64,000 nt of DNA from Streptomyces phaeolivaceus (GTDB taxonomy: Bacteria; Actinomycetota; Actinomycetes; Streptomycetales; Streptomycetaceae): positions 3,100,001 to 3,164,000 of the forward strand of contig NZ_CP045096.1 in NCBI RefSeq assembly GCF_009184865.1. Reading direction: 5' to 3'. Shown here piece by piece: positions 18,308-26,866 of this stretch. Made by a program: the position numbers and the translations under genes. Position 1 is the stretch's first letter, and each line of letters begins with the position of its first letter. The notes under the pieces are model-generated. The model saw only the letters and a program-made list of their open reading frames with translations. It had not been told where the DNA came from and searched no databases.

Positions 18308-18387
18308 GCGCTAAAGGTAACGAACGCGGGTGAGCTTCGCTGAACCGGGGGCGCCTAATGGCTCGGGGGGGTGGGGGTTCGTGGGCG

Positions 18388-18553
18388 GGTGCGGGTGCGT
18401 GGGGCTTCTCGCGCGGTTCCCCGCGCCCCTGAAAGATTCAGGCCCCCGCGGGCCTGAAAGACCACGGCCCCGCGCCCCTGGAAAGCAAGGGGCGCAGCCC
18501 CTGCTTTCCAGGGGCGCGGGGAACTGCGCGACCAGCCCCCACGCACCCGCACC
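18388..18553. repeat. composite intergenic repeat with nested hairpins
   Basis: A long imperfect inverted repeat: the left arm (about 18388-18433) contains GCGGGTGCGTGGGG and GCGCGGTTCCCCGCGCCCCT, and the right arm (about 18508-18553) carries AGGGGCGCGGGGAACTGCGC and its matching partner. Inside are two further hairpins, TTCAGGCCC/GGGCCTGAA (about 18437-18456) and GGAAAGC/GCTTTCC with CTGG/CCAG-like flanks (18480-18509). The left block also occurs at 3591-3641. The 268 bp between 18308 and 18575 hold nothing else. Confidence 0.8.
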
Positions 18554-18575
18554 CGACAACGCACCCCCGGCGGAG

Positions 18576-20663
18576 CTATGACGCGCCCCCGCCCCTCAAT
18601 ACATCCACCAACGCGTACAGCCGAGGGGACGCCGCCAGGTCCTCCAGTGTCACGGGGCGACCCGTCGCGTCGGCGATCGGGAGGCGCCAGTTCGGATACT
18701 GATCCCACGTGCCGGGCAGATTCTGCGGACGCCGGTCGCCGAGCGTGTCGGGGAGCCAGAGTCCGATCATGCGTGCGGGCGTACGGAGCAGGAACCGGTG
18801 GACAGCCTGGATCCGGTCCTCCTCGGAGGTCGTGGAGATGCCCCCGCCCGCCCCCTTCAGCAGGCCCAGCCGGGCGAGAAGGGCCAGCCACTCACCCGCG
18901 TCGGCCGCGGCCTCGGCCCGCTCCTCGGCCAGCGAACGGGTGAGCAGCCCCAGCCCGTGGCGGAGATCGACGTGGTCGCAGGTCAGCCGGGACGCCGTGG
19001 GCGGGAGGTCGTGCGTGGTGGCGGTGGCGAGACAGTTCGCGCGCCAGCGCTCCGGCGGCAGGGGGCGGCCCGTGCCCTCCCAGTCGCGCTCGAACCACAG
19101 GACGGACGTGCCGAGCACACCGCGCGCGTCGAGGGCCTCGCGAACCCCCGGCTCGACCGTGCCGAGATCCTCGCCGATCACCAGCGCCCCGGCCCGTGAC
19201 GCCTCCAGGACCAGGATCGCGAGCATGGCGTCCGCGTCGTAACGGACGTAGGTGCCCTCGGTCGGGGCCTGGCCCTGGGGCACCCACCAGAGGCGGAACA
19301 GGCCCATGACGTGGTCGATGCGGAGGGCGCCCGCATGGCGCAGGAGGGCGCGCAGGAGGTGGCGGTAGGGGGCGTATCCGGACTCGGCGAGACGGTCGGG
19401 GCGCCAGGGCGGCAGGCCCCAGTCCTGGCCCCGGGAGTTGAAGGCGTCGGGGGGCGCGCCGACGGACATGCCGGCCGCGAAGAACTCCTGCTGCGCCCAG
19501 GCGTCGGCACCGCCGGGGTGCACGCCGACGGCCAGGTCGTGGACGAGTCCGATCGGCATGCCCGCGTCGCGCGCGGAGCGCTGCGCGGTGCCGAGCTGGG
19601 CGTCGGTCAGCCAGGCCAGCCGGGTGTGGAAGTCGACGCGGTCCATCAGCTCGCCCCGGGCGCGCGCCGTCTCGGCGGAGCGCGGGTCGCGCAGGCCCGC
19701 CGGCCAGCGCTGCCAGTCGGAGCCGTAGACCTCGGCGAGCGCGCACCAGGTGGCGTGGTCCTCCAGCGCCTCGCCCTCCTCGGCGAGGAAGTCCCAGTAC
19801 GCGGCCCGTCGCCCGGGGCCGAGTTCCACGGCGCGCACCTGTTCCAGGGCCTCGCGCTTGAGGTCCCACACGGCGTCCCGGTCGATCAGCTCACCCTTGT
19901 CCAGGACGGATTCCCGCAGCCGCGCGGCCCGTTCCCGCAAGGAGTCCGGGGTGGGGGCGTACGGGTATTCGTGGATGTCCTCGACGCGCAGATGGACCGG
20001 GTCCGGATAGCGGCGGGAGGACGGGCGGTACGGGGAGGGGTCGGTGGGGGTGCCGGGGACGGCCGCGTGCAGCGGGTTGACCTGGACGAATCCGGCGCCG
20101 AGTGCGCGGCCGGCCCAGGCGGTGAGTTCGGCGAGGTCGCCGAGGTCGCCCATGCCCCAGCTGCGGCGCGAGAGGAGCGAGTAGAGCTGGACGAGGAGGC
20201 CGTAGGTGCGGCCGGGCGGGGCGGGCAGCCGGGCCGGGGCCACGACGAGGTGGGTGCCGGCGGTGCGGCCGTCGGGGGTGGTGGCGCGCAGGGCGTGCAC
20301 GCCCGGGGGCAGGTTCTCGATGCCGGTACGGACTTCGCCCTGTTCGGTCTCGACGCGCAGCCGGGTGCCGTCCGGGAGGGCGGTCAGCGCGGCGGGCGGC
20401 GCGCCGTCGGCCCACCGGACCACGGTGGGCGGCAACAGCCGTGCGTCCAACTGCCGTTCGCGTGCCGCGAGGGCGGCCGTCACGGCCTCCGGGGTGCTCG
20501 CGTCGACGTCCAGCGCGGCGAGGGCGGCGACGACCGCGCCGTCCGAGGCCGCGACCGTACGGTCCGGTGAGGGGCTGTAGGAGGTGGCGACGCCGTGCAG
20601 TGCGGCGAGCCGGGCCAGTGGGGTGCCGGGCATCGGGCTCGAACCCCCTGGATCTTCGTGCAT
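18576..20663 (-). CDS. malQ: 4-alpha-glucanotransferase (amylomaltase)
   Basis: A 695-aa GH77 enzyme that transfers maltodextrin segments between alpha-1,4-glucans in glycogen and maltose metabolism. Diagnostic blocks: FVQVNPLHA, FNSRGQDWGLPPW, LRIDHVMGLFRLWWVP (the Asp of RIDH is the nucleophile), VIGEDLGTVEP (Glu acid/base) and TTHDLPP (third acidic residue). The N-terminal 150 residues are the extra domain of actinobacterial MalQ. ATG 20661-20663 directly follows the TAG of the small upstream ORF, consistent with coupling; an in-frame ATG at 20631-20633 (MPGTPLARLAALHG), preceded by AGGGGG, is an equally good start and would give 685 aa. Confidence 0.94.
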   Translation of the reverse strand: MHEDPGGSSPMPGTPLARLAALHGVATSYSPSPDRTVAASDGAVVAALAALDVDASTPEAVTAALAARERQLDARLLPPTVVRWADGAPPAALTALPDGTRLRVETEQGEVRTGIENLPPGVHALRATTPDGRTAGTHLVVAPARLPAPPGRTYGLLVQLYSLLSRRSWGMGDLGDLAELTAWAGRALGAGFVQVNPLHAAVPGTPTDPSPYRPSSRRYPDPVHLRVEDIHEYPYAPTPDSLRERAARLRESVLDKGELIDRDAVWDLKREALEQVRAVELGPGRRAAYWDFLAEEGEALEDHATWCALAEVYGSDWQRWPAGLRDPRSAETARARGELMDRVDFHTRLAWLTDAQLGTAQRSARDAGMPIGLVHDLAVGVHPGGADAWAQQEFFAAGMSVGAPPDAFNSRGQDWGLPPWRPDRLAESGYAPYRHLLRALLRHAGALRIDHVMGLFRLWWVPQGQAPTEGTYVRYDADAMLAILVLEASRAGALVIGEDLGTVEPGVREALDARGVLGTSVLWFERDWEGTGRPLPPERWRANCLATATTHDLPPTASRLTCDHVDLRHGLGLLTRSLAEERAEAAADAGEWLALLARLGLLKGAGGGISTTSEEDRIQAVHRFLLRTPARMIGLWLPDTLGDRRPQNLPGTWDQYPNWRLPIADATGRPVTLEDLAASPRLYALVDVLRGGGAS

Positions 20664-20900
20664 CTAGACCCCCGCTGCGGCGCCGTGGGACGTGGGTTCA
20701 CTGGTGAGGGGTGCCGCGTCGGTGAGGGGCGGCTCGCTGGTGAGGGGCTCGGCGTCGGGGAGCGGGGGCTCGCTGGTGAGCGGGGCGTCGGCGCAGGGGC
20801 CCTCGGCGCTGAAGACGCAAGTGTGGGGCTCGTGGAGCTCGTACGGCTCCGCGGTGCGTTTGGAGCGGGCCTGGGTCGGAAGGTGAGCCGGTGCGGCCAC
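20664..20900 (-). CDS. small repetitive hypothetical protein upstream of malQ
   Basis: A 78-aa ORF starting GTG at 20898-20900 with a perfect AAGGAGG 5 nt upstream and ending with TAG immediately before the malQ ATG. The N-terminal part (HLPTQARSKRTAEPYELHEP, then HTCVFSAEGPCADAP) is non-repetitive with two cysteines. The C-terminal part contains three APLTSEPPL-like units. The ribosome site and abutting stop/start suggest a translated leader cistron co-transcribed with malQ. No function recognised. Confidence 0.68.
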   Translation of the reverse strand: MAAPAHLPTQARSKRTAEPYELHEPHTCVFSAEGPCADAPLTSEPPLPDAEPLTSEPPLTDAAPLTSEPTSHGAAAGV

Positions 20901-21032
20901 GGGGGCCTCCTTGTCGTCGTACGGCGATGGATGCGGGTCCGGGGGTACTCCAGCCCTACCCAGCGCGCGCCACCGCAGACGTGGGTGGGCGGACATCGTG
21001 GCTTTGCTCACTCCCGCGGTCACTATTCACTC

Positions 21033-21044
21033 AGTACATATACT
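21033..21044. promoter_or_regulatory. probable PadR operator
   Basis: AGTACATATACT is an AT-rich inverted repeat (AGTA/TACT), followed by a related CATACT at 21050-21055, inside the only AT-rich stretch before the padR start. PadR regulators bind such ATGT/ACAT-type palindromes, so this is the likely autoregulatory site. Confidence 0.5.
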
Positions 21045-21062
21045 CGGTGCATACTGGAGGGC

Positions 21063-21596
21063 ATGAGCACCCGTCACATCCTGTTGGGGCTGCTCGCCGG
21101 TGGGCCGAGCCATGGCTACGACCTCAAGCGACGGCACGACGAACGCTTTCCGCAGGCCCGCCCGCTGGCCTACGGGCAGGTCTACACGACCCTGCAGCGG
21201 CTGGTCCGCGACGGGCTCGCCGAGATCGACGGCACCGAGGCGGACAGCGGCCCGGAGCGGACCATGTACCGCTCGACGGCCGAGGGGGCGCGCGAGCTGA
21301 CCGCGTGGGCCGGGGCGATCACCCCGCCCGCGCCGTTCGTGACCAACGAGATCTTCACCAAGCTCGTCGTCTCGATCCTGGCCGGCGGCGACCCGGCCGC
21401 CCACCTCCGGGCGCAGCGCACGGCGCACATGACGCGCATGCGTGAGCTGACCGGCGTGAAGACCGCGCCGGGAGCCGATCTCGCGACCGTGCTCGCGGCG
21501 GACTACGCCCTCAACCATCTCGACGCCGATCTCCGCTGGATGAACACCACGGCGGCCCGGCTGACCACCCTGACCGCGGAGGTCGACGCAGCATGA
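21063..21596 (+). CDS. PadR family transcriptional regulator
   Basis: A 177-aa winged-helix repressor. The PadR N-terminal domain is clear in ILLGLLAGGPSHGYDLKRRH and YGQVYTTLQRLVRDGLAEID, with the helical C-terminal dimerisation part (about 95-175). Its stop overlaps the next ATG (ATGA, 21593-21596), so it is co-translated with an ABC exporter. Such triplets usually respond to a toxic peptide or drug and control the exporter. Confidence 0.92.
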   Translation: MSTRHILLGLLAGGPSHGYDLKRRHDERFPQARPLAYGQVYTTLQRLVRDGLAEIDGTEADSGPERTMYRSTAEGARELTAWAGAITPPAPFVTNEIFTKLVVSILAGGDPAAHLRAQRTAHMTRMRELTGVKTAPGADLATVLAADYALNHLDADLRWMNTTAARLTTLTAEVDAA

Positions 21597-22306
21597 CCGA
21601 GAAGAACGCGGGTCCCCTGCCGCTGCTCGCGGCGCGCGGGCTCGTCAAGGCGCACGGCAGGACGAAGGCGCTGCGCGGCGCCTCGCTGGAGCTGGGCGAG
21701 GGCGAGATCCTCGCCGTGACCGGGGCCAGCGGCAGCGGGAAGTCCACGTTGCTGCACTGTCTGGCGGGCATCGTCCGGCCGGACGAGGGCGCGGTGACAT
21801 ATGCCGGGAAGCAGCTCGACCGGCTTCCCGAGAAGGAGTTGAGCGAGCTGCGCCGGACGGACTTCGGGGTCGTCTTCCAGTTCGGGCAGCTGATACCCGA
21901 GCTGACGGCCGTCGACAATGTCGCGCTGCCGCTGCTGCTGGCCGGCACGTCCCGGCAGGAGGCGCGGGAGCGGGCCGGTGCGTGGCTGGAGCGGTTCGGC
22001 GTACGCGGGCAGGAGGAGCAGCGGCCCGGTGAGCTGAGCGGCGGCCAGGCGCAGCGGGTGTCGCTGGCGCGGGCGCTGGTGACCACGCCCAGGGTGGTGT
22101 TCGCGGACGAGCCGACCGGGGCGCTGGACTCGCTGGCCGGCGAGCAGGTGATGGTGGCGCTGACGCACGCGGCCCGGGAGTCCGGTACGGCGGTGCTGCT
22201 GATCACGCACGACGCGCAGACCGCGGCGTACGCGGACCGCGAGGTCACGCTGAAGGACGGGGTCGTGGTGTCGGAGGCCGGCGCGGCACTGGAGGTGTCC
22301 CGGTGA
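21593..22306 (+). CDS. ABC transporter ATP-binding protein (MacB/LolD-type)
   Basis: A 237-aa nucleotide-binding subunit. Walker A GASGSGKST at 44-52, Q-loop in VFQFGQL, signature LSGGQ at 148-152, Walker B VVFADE at 168-173, and the switch His in LLITHD. The FGVVFQFGQLIPELT segment is typical of the LolD/MacB/BceA group that works with FtsX-type permeases. Overlaps both neighbours by 4 nt, so the three genes are one translation unit. Powers export or extraction of a substrate from the membrane. Confidence 0.93.
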   Translation: MTEKNAGPLPLLAARGLVKAHGRTKALRGASLELGEGEILAVTGASGSGKSTLLHCLAGIVRPDEGAVTYAGKQLDRLPEKELSELRRTDFGVVFQFGQLIPELTAVDNVALPLLLAGTSRQEARERAGAWLERFGVRGQEEQRPGELSGGQAQRVSLARALVTTPRVVFADEPTGALDSLAGEQVMVALTHAARESGTAVLLITHDAQTAAYADREVTLKDGVVVSEAGAALEVSR

Positions 22307-23697
22307 AGCCGCCGGTGAGGACACCCGCGCACACGCCGGTGAAGGCGCCGGCGAACGATCTCCGTCTCGCCCTTCTGCTGGTCCGGGGGTCCGACCGGCG
22401 GGAGTGGTGGCGGGTGACGCTGACGGCCCTCGGGGCGGCCCTGGCCACCGGCTTCGGCACCGCGGCGGCCACGCTGGCCTCGCTGGAGGGCCAGTACAGC
22501 GTGGAGTTCGGCCACGGTCTGCTCGATCACCCCGGCGAGCGCTCCGGGGTGATCGTCACCCTGCTGCTCCTGCTGGTCCCGGTGCTGGGCTTCCTCGGCC
22601 AGTGCACCCGGGTCGGCGCCGTCCACCGCGACCGGCGGCTGGCGGGGCTGCGGCTGGCCGGGGCGTCGGCGGCCCAGGTGCGGCGGATCGCGGCGCTGGA
22701 GACCGGGGTGGCCTGTCTGCTCGGCTCCCTCGTCACCACGGTCTTCTTCGTGCTGCTCCTGCTGAGCACATGGACCCCGCCCGCCCTGGCCTGGGCCGGT
22801 GTCGCCGTGGTGGCGCTCGGGGTACCGGCGCTGGGCGCGGGCGCGAGCGTGCTGGCGCTGCGCCGGGTGGTCGCCTCGCCGCTGGGCCGGGTGCGCAGGG
22901 TGCGGCCGGACACGGGCCGCGGGCCCGGGTGGGTGTTCCTGGGCGCGGTGGCCCTGGTGGTGCTCGGGGCGCTGCTCGCCGTCGCCAACACCAACCGCTA
23001 CATGCCCGGCGGCAAGTTCGGCCAGGCACCGCTGATCGTCGGCGGCGCGCTGCTCGCGGTGGGCGCGGGCGCGGTGCTGCTGTCCGGCGCGGTCTCGCTG
23101 CTCACCGGGCGGCTGCTGGCCCGGCGCACCGGGAGCCCGGCGGTGCTGATCGCCGCCGAGCGGCTGCGCGACGACCCGTGGGCGGCGGCCCGGACCCATG
23201 CGGCCGTCCTCATGGGGGTCGTGGCCGGCAGCGGATTCATCGGCGTACGGCGGGCGCTGCTCACGGACATCGCCACGTATGACTACCTGGCCGAGCGCGA
23301 CGACTTCTACGTCACCGGCCTCAACCTCACCGCCGCCGCCATCCTCGTCGGCTTCGCCATCACCCTCTTCGCCCTGGCCGTCGGCACCGCCGAGTCCCTC
23401 GCCACCCGCCGCCGGGGCCTGGCCGCCCAGGTCGCCGCCGGGGTGCCGTACGGGGTGCTGCGCCGCGCGCTGCTGCTGGAGACGGCCCTGCCGCTGGCGC
23501 CGTCGGTGCTGGTCGCCGGTCTCGGTGGCACGGCGATCGCCGTGGTGTACGCCACGGCCCTCGGTGACGGCCTGGTCGTCCCCTACGGCGCCTTCCTGGT
23601 GCCGCTCGCGGTCTACGGCGCCTGCCTCCTCGCCGCCGCCACGGCCCTGCCCCTGCTGCGCCGCACGGTCCGGCCCACGGAGCTGCGGTACGCGTAG
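22303..23697 (+). CDS. FtsX-like ABC transporter permease
   Basis: A 464-aa permease starting GTG in a GTGA overlap with the ATPase gene. It has about eight hydrophobic segments: one near residue 40-60, a group at about 75-185, one near 205-260, and a last set at about 340-460. It looks like a reduced two-module MacB/FtsX-type permease without the large extracellular domain of MacB. With the preceding ATPase it should form an exporter or resistance pump under PadR control. A hairpin follows. Confidence 0.87.
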   Translation: MKPPVRTPAHTPVKAPANDLRLALLLVRGSDRREWWRVTLTALGAALATGFGTAAATLASLEGQYSVEFGHGLLDHPGERSGVIVTLLLLLVPVLGFLGQCTRVGAVHRDRRLAGLRLAGASAAQVRRIAALETGVACLLGSLVTTVFFVLLLLSTWTPPALAWAGVAVVALGVPALGAGASVLALRRVVASPLGRVRRVRPDTGRGPGWVFLGAVALVVLGALLAVANTNRYMPGGKFGQAPLIVGGALLAVGAGAVLLSGAVSLLTGRLLARRTGSPAVLIAAERLRDDPWAAARTHAAVLMGVVAGSGFIGVRRALLTDIATYDYLAERDDFYVTGLNLTAAAILVGFAITLFALAVGTAESLATRRRGLAAQVAAGVPYGVLRRALLLETALPLAPSVLVAGLGGTAIAVVYATALGDGLVVPYGAFLVPLAVYGACLLAAATALPLLRRTVRPTELRYA

Positions 23698-23702
23698 GAC
23701 CC

Positions 23703-23726
23703 GGCGCCCGGAGAGATCCGGGCGCC
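23703..23726. terminator. terminator after the PadR-ABC operon
   Basis: GGCGCCCGG (23703-23711) and CCGGGCGCC (23718-23726) with a 6-nt loop; lies between convergent genes and can serve both. Confidence 0.7.
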
Positions 23727-23762
23727 CCCACTGTCACGCACGAGCCTCCGCGCGCCCTCGCG

Positions 23763-24860
23763 CTACTTGGGCACGCCCGAGGGCGCGATCGGCGTGGCCC
23801 GTTCCGACTGGGGCGAGGCCGTGTTGGCGTAGACGGACGGGGCCGAGACGCCGGCCGTCGGGTCGGCGTCCTCGTCGGCGACGAGGGCCGGGACACCGCC
23901 GACGATGCGGATGTCGGCGGCGTCGAAGGCCTTCTTGATGCGCCAGCGCAGCTCGCGCTCGACGGTGAGGGCCTTGCCCGGCATGGTCTTGGCGGAGACG
24001 CGGACGACCATCGAGTCCAGCAGCACGTCGTCGAGGCCGAGGACCTCGATGGGACCCCAGAGCAGCTCGTTCCAGGGGTCCTCCTTGCTCATCGCCTCGC
24101 CGACCTCCACGAGGGTGCGGCGGACCTTGTCGAGGTCCTCGTCGTAACGGACGGTGACGTCGACGCCGGCGGTGGCCCAGCCCTGGGAGAGGTTGCCGAT
24201 GCGCTTGACCTCGCCGTTGCGGACGTACCAGATCTCGCCGTTGTCGCCGCGCAGCTTGGTGACGCGCAGGCCGACCTCGATGACCTCGCCGGAGGCGACG
24301 CCCGCGTCCACGGTGTCGCCGACGCCGTACTGGTCCTCCAGGATCATGAAGACACCGGAGAGGAAGTCCGTGACCAGGTTCCGGGCGCCGAAACCGATGG
24401 CGACGCCCGCGACACCGGCGGAGGCCAGCAGCGGGGCGAGATTGATCTCGAAGGTGCCGAGGACCATCAGGGCGGCGGTGCCCAGGATCAGGAAGGACGC
24501 CACCGAGCGCAGTACCGAGCCGATGGCCTGGGAGCGCTGGCGGCGGCGCTCGACATTGACCAGCAGCCCGCCGAGGGCGCCGCCCTCGACGCCCGGGACC
24601 GCGCGGTTCATCCGGTCTATCAGCTTGGTGATCGCCCGCCGGACCACCACTCTCAGCACCGCCGCTATCACCACGATCAGCAGGACGCGGAGACCGATGG
24701 CCAGCCATGTGGACCAGTTCTCCTCGACCCAGCTGGCGGCGTTGGTCGCGCTCTCCTGGGCATCCTCCAGCGAGGGCACGGCGGGCGTCGTCGACGTCTC
24801 GGAGGGAGACGGCGACGGCGAGGCGGCCAGGAGGAGGGACAGGGAAGAAACGGACGACAC
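23763..24860 (-). CDS. small-conductance mechanosensitive channel (MscS family)
   Basis: A 365-aa membrane channel that opens on membrane tension to release solutes in hypo-osmotic shock. Hydrophobic segments at about 52-73, 117-138 and 140-165. The last contains the pore-lining glycine/alanine pattern (ASAGVAGVAIGFGARNLV) and leads into the beta-domain (EDQYGVGDTVDAG) and the cytoplasmic vestibule. The N-terminus has a Ser/Pro-rich extracytoplasmic tail. I chose GTG 24858-24860, with GGAGG 7 nt upstream; the longer frame adds unconserved sequence. The C-terminal 40 residues are low complexity. Confidence 0.92.
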   Translation of the reverse strand: MSSVSSLSLLLAASPSPSPSETSTTPAVPSLEDAQESATNAASWVEENWSTWLAIGLRVLLIVVIAAVLRVVVRRAITKLIDRMNRAVPGVEGGALGGLLVNVERRRQRSQAIGSVLRSVASFLILGTAALMVLGTFEINLAPLLASAGVAGVAIGFGARNLVTDFLSGVFMILEDQYGVGDTVDAGVASGEVIEVGLRVTKLRGDNGEIWYVRNGEVKRIGNLSQGWATAGVDVTVRYDEDLDKVRRTLVEVGEAMSKEDPWNELLWGPIEVLGLDDVLLDSMVVRVSAKTMPGKALTVERELRWRIKKAFDAADIRIVGGVPALVADEDADPTAGVSAPSVYANTASPQSERATPIAPSGVPK

Positions 24861-25175
24861 GGCGGGAACCTCCAGGTGCGTTATCTGCCCTCCGGCACGG
24901 CGGTCAAGATCCATCGGGTCACGGAAAGGTCACCGGACGGGCAGGCCCACCACACTAACGGGGCATTGCGTGGAGGTCGTCGCCATGTTCGAGGGAGACA
25001 GGGCGCTCACCAGGGAGTGAAGGGCGCACACGGCGGGGGATGAATCAGGGTGTGGTCGAAAACACTCCCAGCCCGTTACCGGGACATGGTGGCGCTTCCA
25101 CCAGGCATGAGGGGAGACTGACTACGGATCGTCCACGGCGCGAGCCACGCGCCGCCGGCGTACAAGGAGGCATCC
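24861..25175. other. intergenic region, mscS / HNH gene
   Basis: 315 bp between divergent genes. I see no supportable ORF or RNA gene. AAGGAGG at 25163-25170 is the ribosome site for the HNH gene. Confidence 0.5.
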
Positions 25176-25712
25176 GTGCCGCACGTCCTGGTCCTCAACG
25201 CGTCGTACGAGCCGCTCGGTGTCGTACCGCTCCGCCGCGCGCTCGTCCTCGTCCTGGAGAACAAGGCGATCTCCCTGGAAGAATCCGGCGCCTATCTGCA
25301 CAGCGCGACCGTCACAATCCCCGCACCCAGCGTGGTCCGGCTCAAGCGATTCGTCCGGGTTCCCTATCGGGGGCCCGTTCCTCTGACCCGTCGGGCGCTG
25401 TTCGCCCGTGACGGGGGCCGGTGCATGTACTGCGGTGGCGTCGCAACCAGCGTCGACCACGTCATCCCGCGCAGCCGCGGGGGCAAGCACGTCTGGGACA
25501 ACGTCGTCGCGTCGTGCCGCCGCTGCAACCATGTCAAGGCCGATCGCCATCTCGTCGAGATCGGCTGGCGGCTCCGCCACAAACCCGCCCCGCCCACCGG
25601 GCTGGCCTGGCGCATCATCGGCACGGGCCATAGGGACCCGCGCTGGCTGCCCTACCTACAGCCCTTCGGCGCGGACGACGCGATGGCCCGGATCGACGGC
25701 ATCTCCGCCTGA
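25176..25712 (+). CDS. HNH endonuclease domain protein
   Basis: A 178-aa protein with GTG start and AAGGAGG 5 nt upstream. The C-terminal HNH fold has a structural zinc site, Cys83-x2-Cys86 and Cys114-x2-Cys117, the catalytic DH pair in SVDHVIPRSRGG (His95), and the Asn of WDNVV. The first 75 residues (VLVLNASYEPLGVVPLRRAL) are typical of a widely conserved actinobacterial and cyanobacterial HNH family that is chromosomal and not linked to phage packaging. A DNA nicking or cleaving function is expected from the motif; the biological role is unknown. Monocistronic. Confidence 0.9.
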   Translation: MPHVLVLNASYEPLGVVPLRRALVLVLENKAISLEESGAYLHSATVTIPAPSVVRLKRFVRVPYRGPVPLTRRALFARDGGRCMYCGGVATSVDHVIPRSRGGKHVWDNVVASCRRCNHVKADRHLVEIGWRLRHKPAPPTGLAWRIIGTGHRDPRWLPYLQPFGADDAMARIDGISA

Positions 25713-25732
25713 CGGTCCGGGTCTTCGCATGA

Positions 25733-25759
25733 CCGGGTGCCCCGCGACGGGGCGCCCGG
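25733..25759. terminator. terminator after HNH gene
   Basis: 12-bp stem (25733-25744 with 25748-25759) containing one G-T pair, 3-nt loop, 20 nt after the stop codon. Confidence 0.7.
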
Positions 25760-25910
25760 AACGCTCACATCCGGTTGACCTGCGGATTCGTTACCGTCTT
25801 CACAGGTACCCCGTGTTCCTCCCGCACATGTGATCGCTTAGTGTCACCCCAACAGCGGGCCCTTGTTCTGGAGCGCAACGCCCAGGGGCCCGCCGCGAAT
25901 GTGGGGACTC

Positions 25911-26750
25911 ATGCGCAAGCTCGCCATAGGTGCCGCCGTGTCCGGCGCCCTGGCTCTCACCGGTCTGGCCGCGCCCGCCGCGCTGGCCGACTCGCCGGAC
26001 CTGACCTTCGGCGCCGTCACGGTCAACAACGGCAAGCCGATCGTGGTCGGCACCAGGGCCGCCGTGACCGTGCCGGTCACGTACAGCTTCACCCGGCCGG
26101 CCGACCTCGTGATCGACTACAAGAACAACTTCCTGGGCATCGTCCTCTACCGGGGCAAGTCACTCATTGAGCCCGACAACGCTCTGGACAGTTCCTCGAA
26201 GAAGCCCGCCTGCACCACGACCGCGACCACCGACACCACGGTGGCCGAGTCCTGCTCGACGAAGCTCACCGTCGATCCGCGCGAGTACCTCTTCGAGGGC
26301 GCGGACGCCACCACCTGGAAGGCCTCCGCCTTCTACGTCGAGTCGGCGGCCGACCTCGACGACTCCGACGGGCACATCAGCTTGCACACCGGCTTCGACG
26401 CGTGGGGCCCGCTCGGCACCGCCAAGCTCCAGCGGCTCGCCAAGGCCACCGTCAACGCCACCCCGGAGCCGGTCGTCAAGGGCGGGACCCTGACCGTCAA
26501 GGGCGGTCTGACCCGCGCGGACTGGAACACCGGCAAGTACGCGGGCTACAAGGGCCAGAAGGCCACCCTCCAGTTCAAGGCCAAGGGCGCCACCGCCTAC
26601 ACGGACGTGAAGACGGTGACCTCCGGTACGGCCGGCGCCCTCAAGACCACCGTGAAGGCGTCCAAGGACGGCTCGTACCGCTACAGGTTCGCGGGCACGA
26701 CCACCACCGCGGCCGTGACGTCCGCGGCGGATTACGTCGATGTGAAGTAG
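25911..26750 (+). CDS. secreted protein of unknown function
   Basis: A 279-aa protein. MRKLAIGAAVSGALALTGLA and the following residues up to ALADS form a clear Sec signal peptide. The mature part is rich in Thr, Lys and beta-strand-type sequence, with cysteines in KKPACTTTATTD and VAESCSTK that could pair. The second half (about 180-279) contains Ig-like phrasing (VVKGGTLTVKGGLTRADWNT, GYKGQKATLQFKAKG, and a closing YRYRFAGTTTT), as in bacterial surface or wall-associated repeat domains. An in-frame start upstream gives an unlikely N-terminus, so ATG 25911 was used. Followed by a canonical T-run terminator. Function unknown. Confidence 0.85.
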   Translation: MRKLAIGAAVSGALALTGLAAPAALADSPDLTFGAVTVNNGKPIVVGTRAAVTVPVTYSFTRPADLVIDYKNNFLGIVLYRGKSLIEPDNALDSSSKKPACTTTATTDTTVAESCSTKLTVDPREYLFEGADATTWKASAFYVESAADLDDSDGHISLHTGFDAWGPLGTAKLQRLAKATVNATPEPVVKGGTLTVKGGLTRADWNTGKYAGYKGQKATLQFKAKGATAYTDVKTVTSGTAGALKTTVKASKDGSYRYRFAGTTTTAAVTSAADYVDVK

Positions 26751-26771
26751 TCCTCGGCCTCCGTGGCCGAC

Positions 26772-26812
26772 ACCGCCCCCAGGTAACGACTCCGTTGCCG
26801 GGGGCGGTTTTT
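26772..26812 (+). terminator. rho-independent terminator
   Basis: Outer stem ACCGCCCCC (26772-26780) with GGGGGCGGT (26800-26808), an inner stem GGTAACG/CGTTGCC with one wobble pair, then TTTTT (26808-26812). The clearest T-run terminator in the window. Confidence 0.92.
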
Positions 26813-26824
26813 GTTGGCCGGATA

Positions 26825-26853
26825 TTGACGCTCACCTGGTCTAGTCCTATCGT
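26825..26853 (+). promoter_or_regulatory. predicted vegetative promoter of csnR
   Basis: TTGACG (26825-26830) and TATCGT (26848-26853) are 17 nt apart, a good match to the principal sigma factor consensus. The start codon is 50 nt downstream. Two operator-like elements overlap or follow it. Confidence 0.65.
26835..26850 (+). promoter_or_regulatory. DasR-responsive-element-like site (dre) in the csnR promoter
   Basis: CCTGGTCTAGTCCTAT matches 12 of 16 positions of the palindromic DasR consensus as I recall it (ACTGGTCTAGACCAGT, degenerate), including the TGGTCTAG core. It fills the spacer and touches the -10 box. DasR is the GntR repressor of aminosugar use that is released by glucosamine-6-phosphate, which fits control of a chitosan operon. 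Site identity is inferred from sequence only. Confidence 0.5.
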
Positions 26854-26866
26854 CCTGGCATCCGAC

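Noticed and set aside
20630..20660. GGTTCGAGCCCG-like tRNA T-arm motif before malQ
   Set aside because: No acceptor, D-arm or anticodon arm can be formed around it; chance match in a coding leader.
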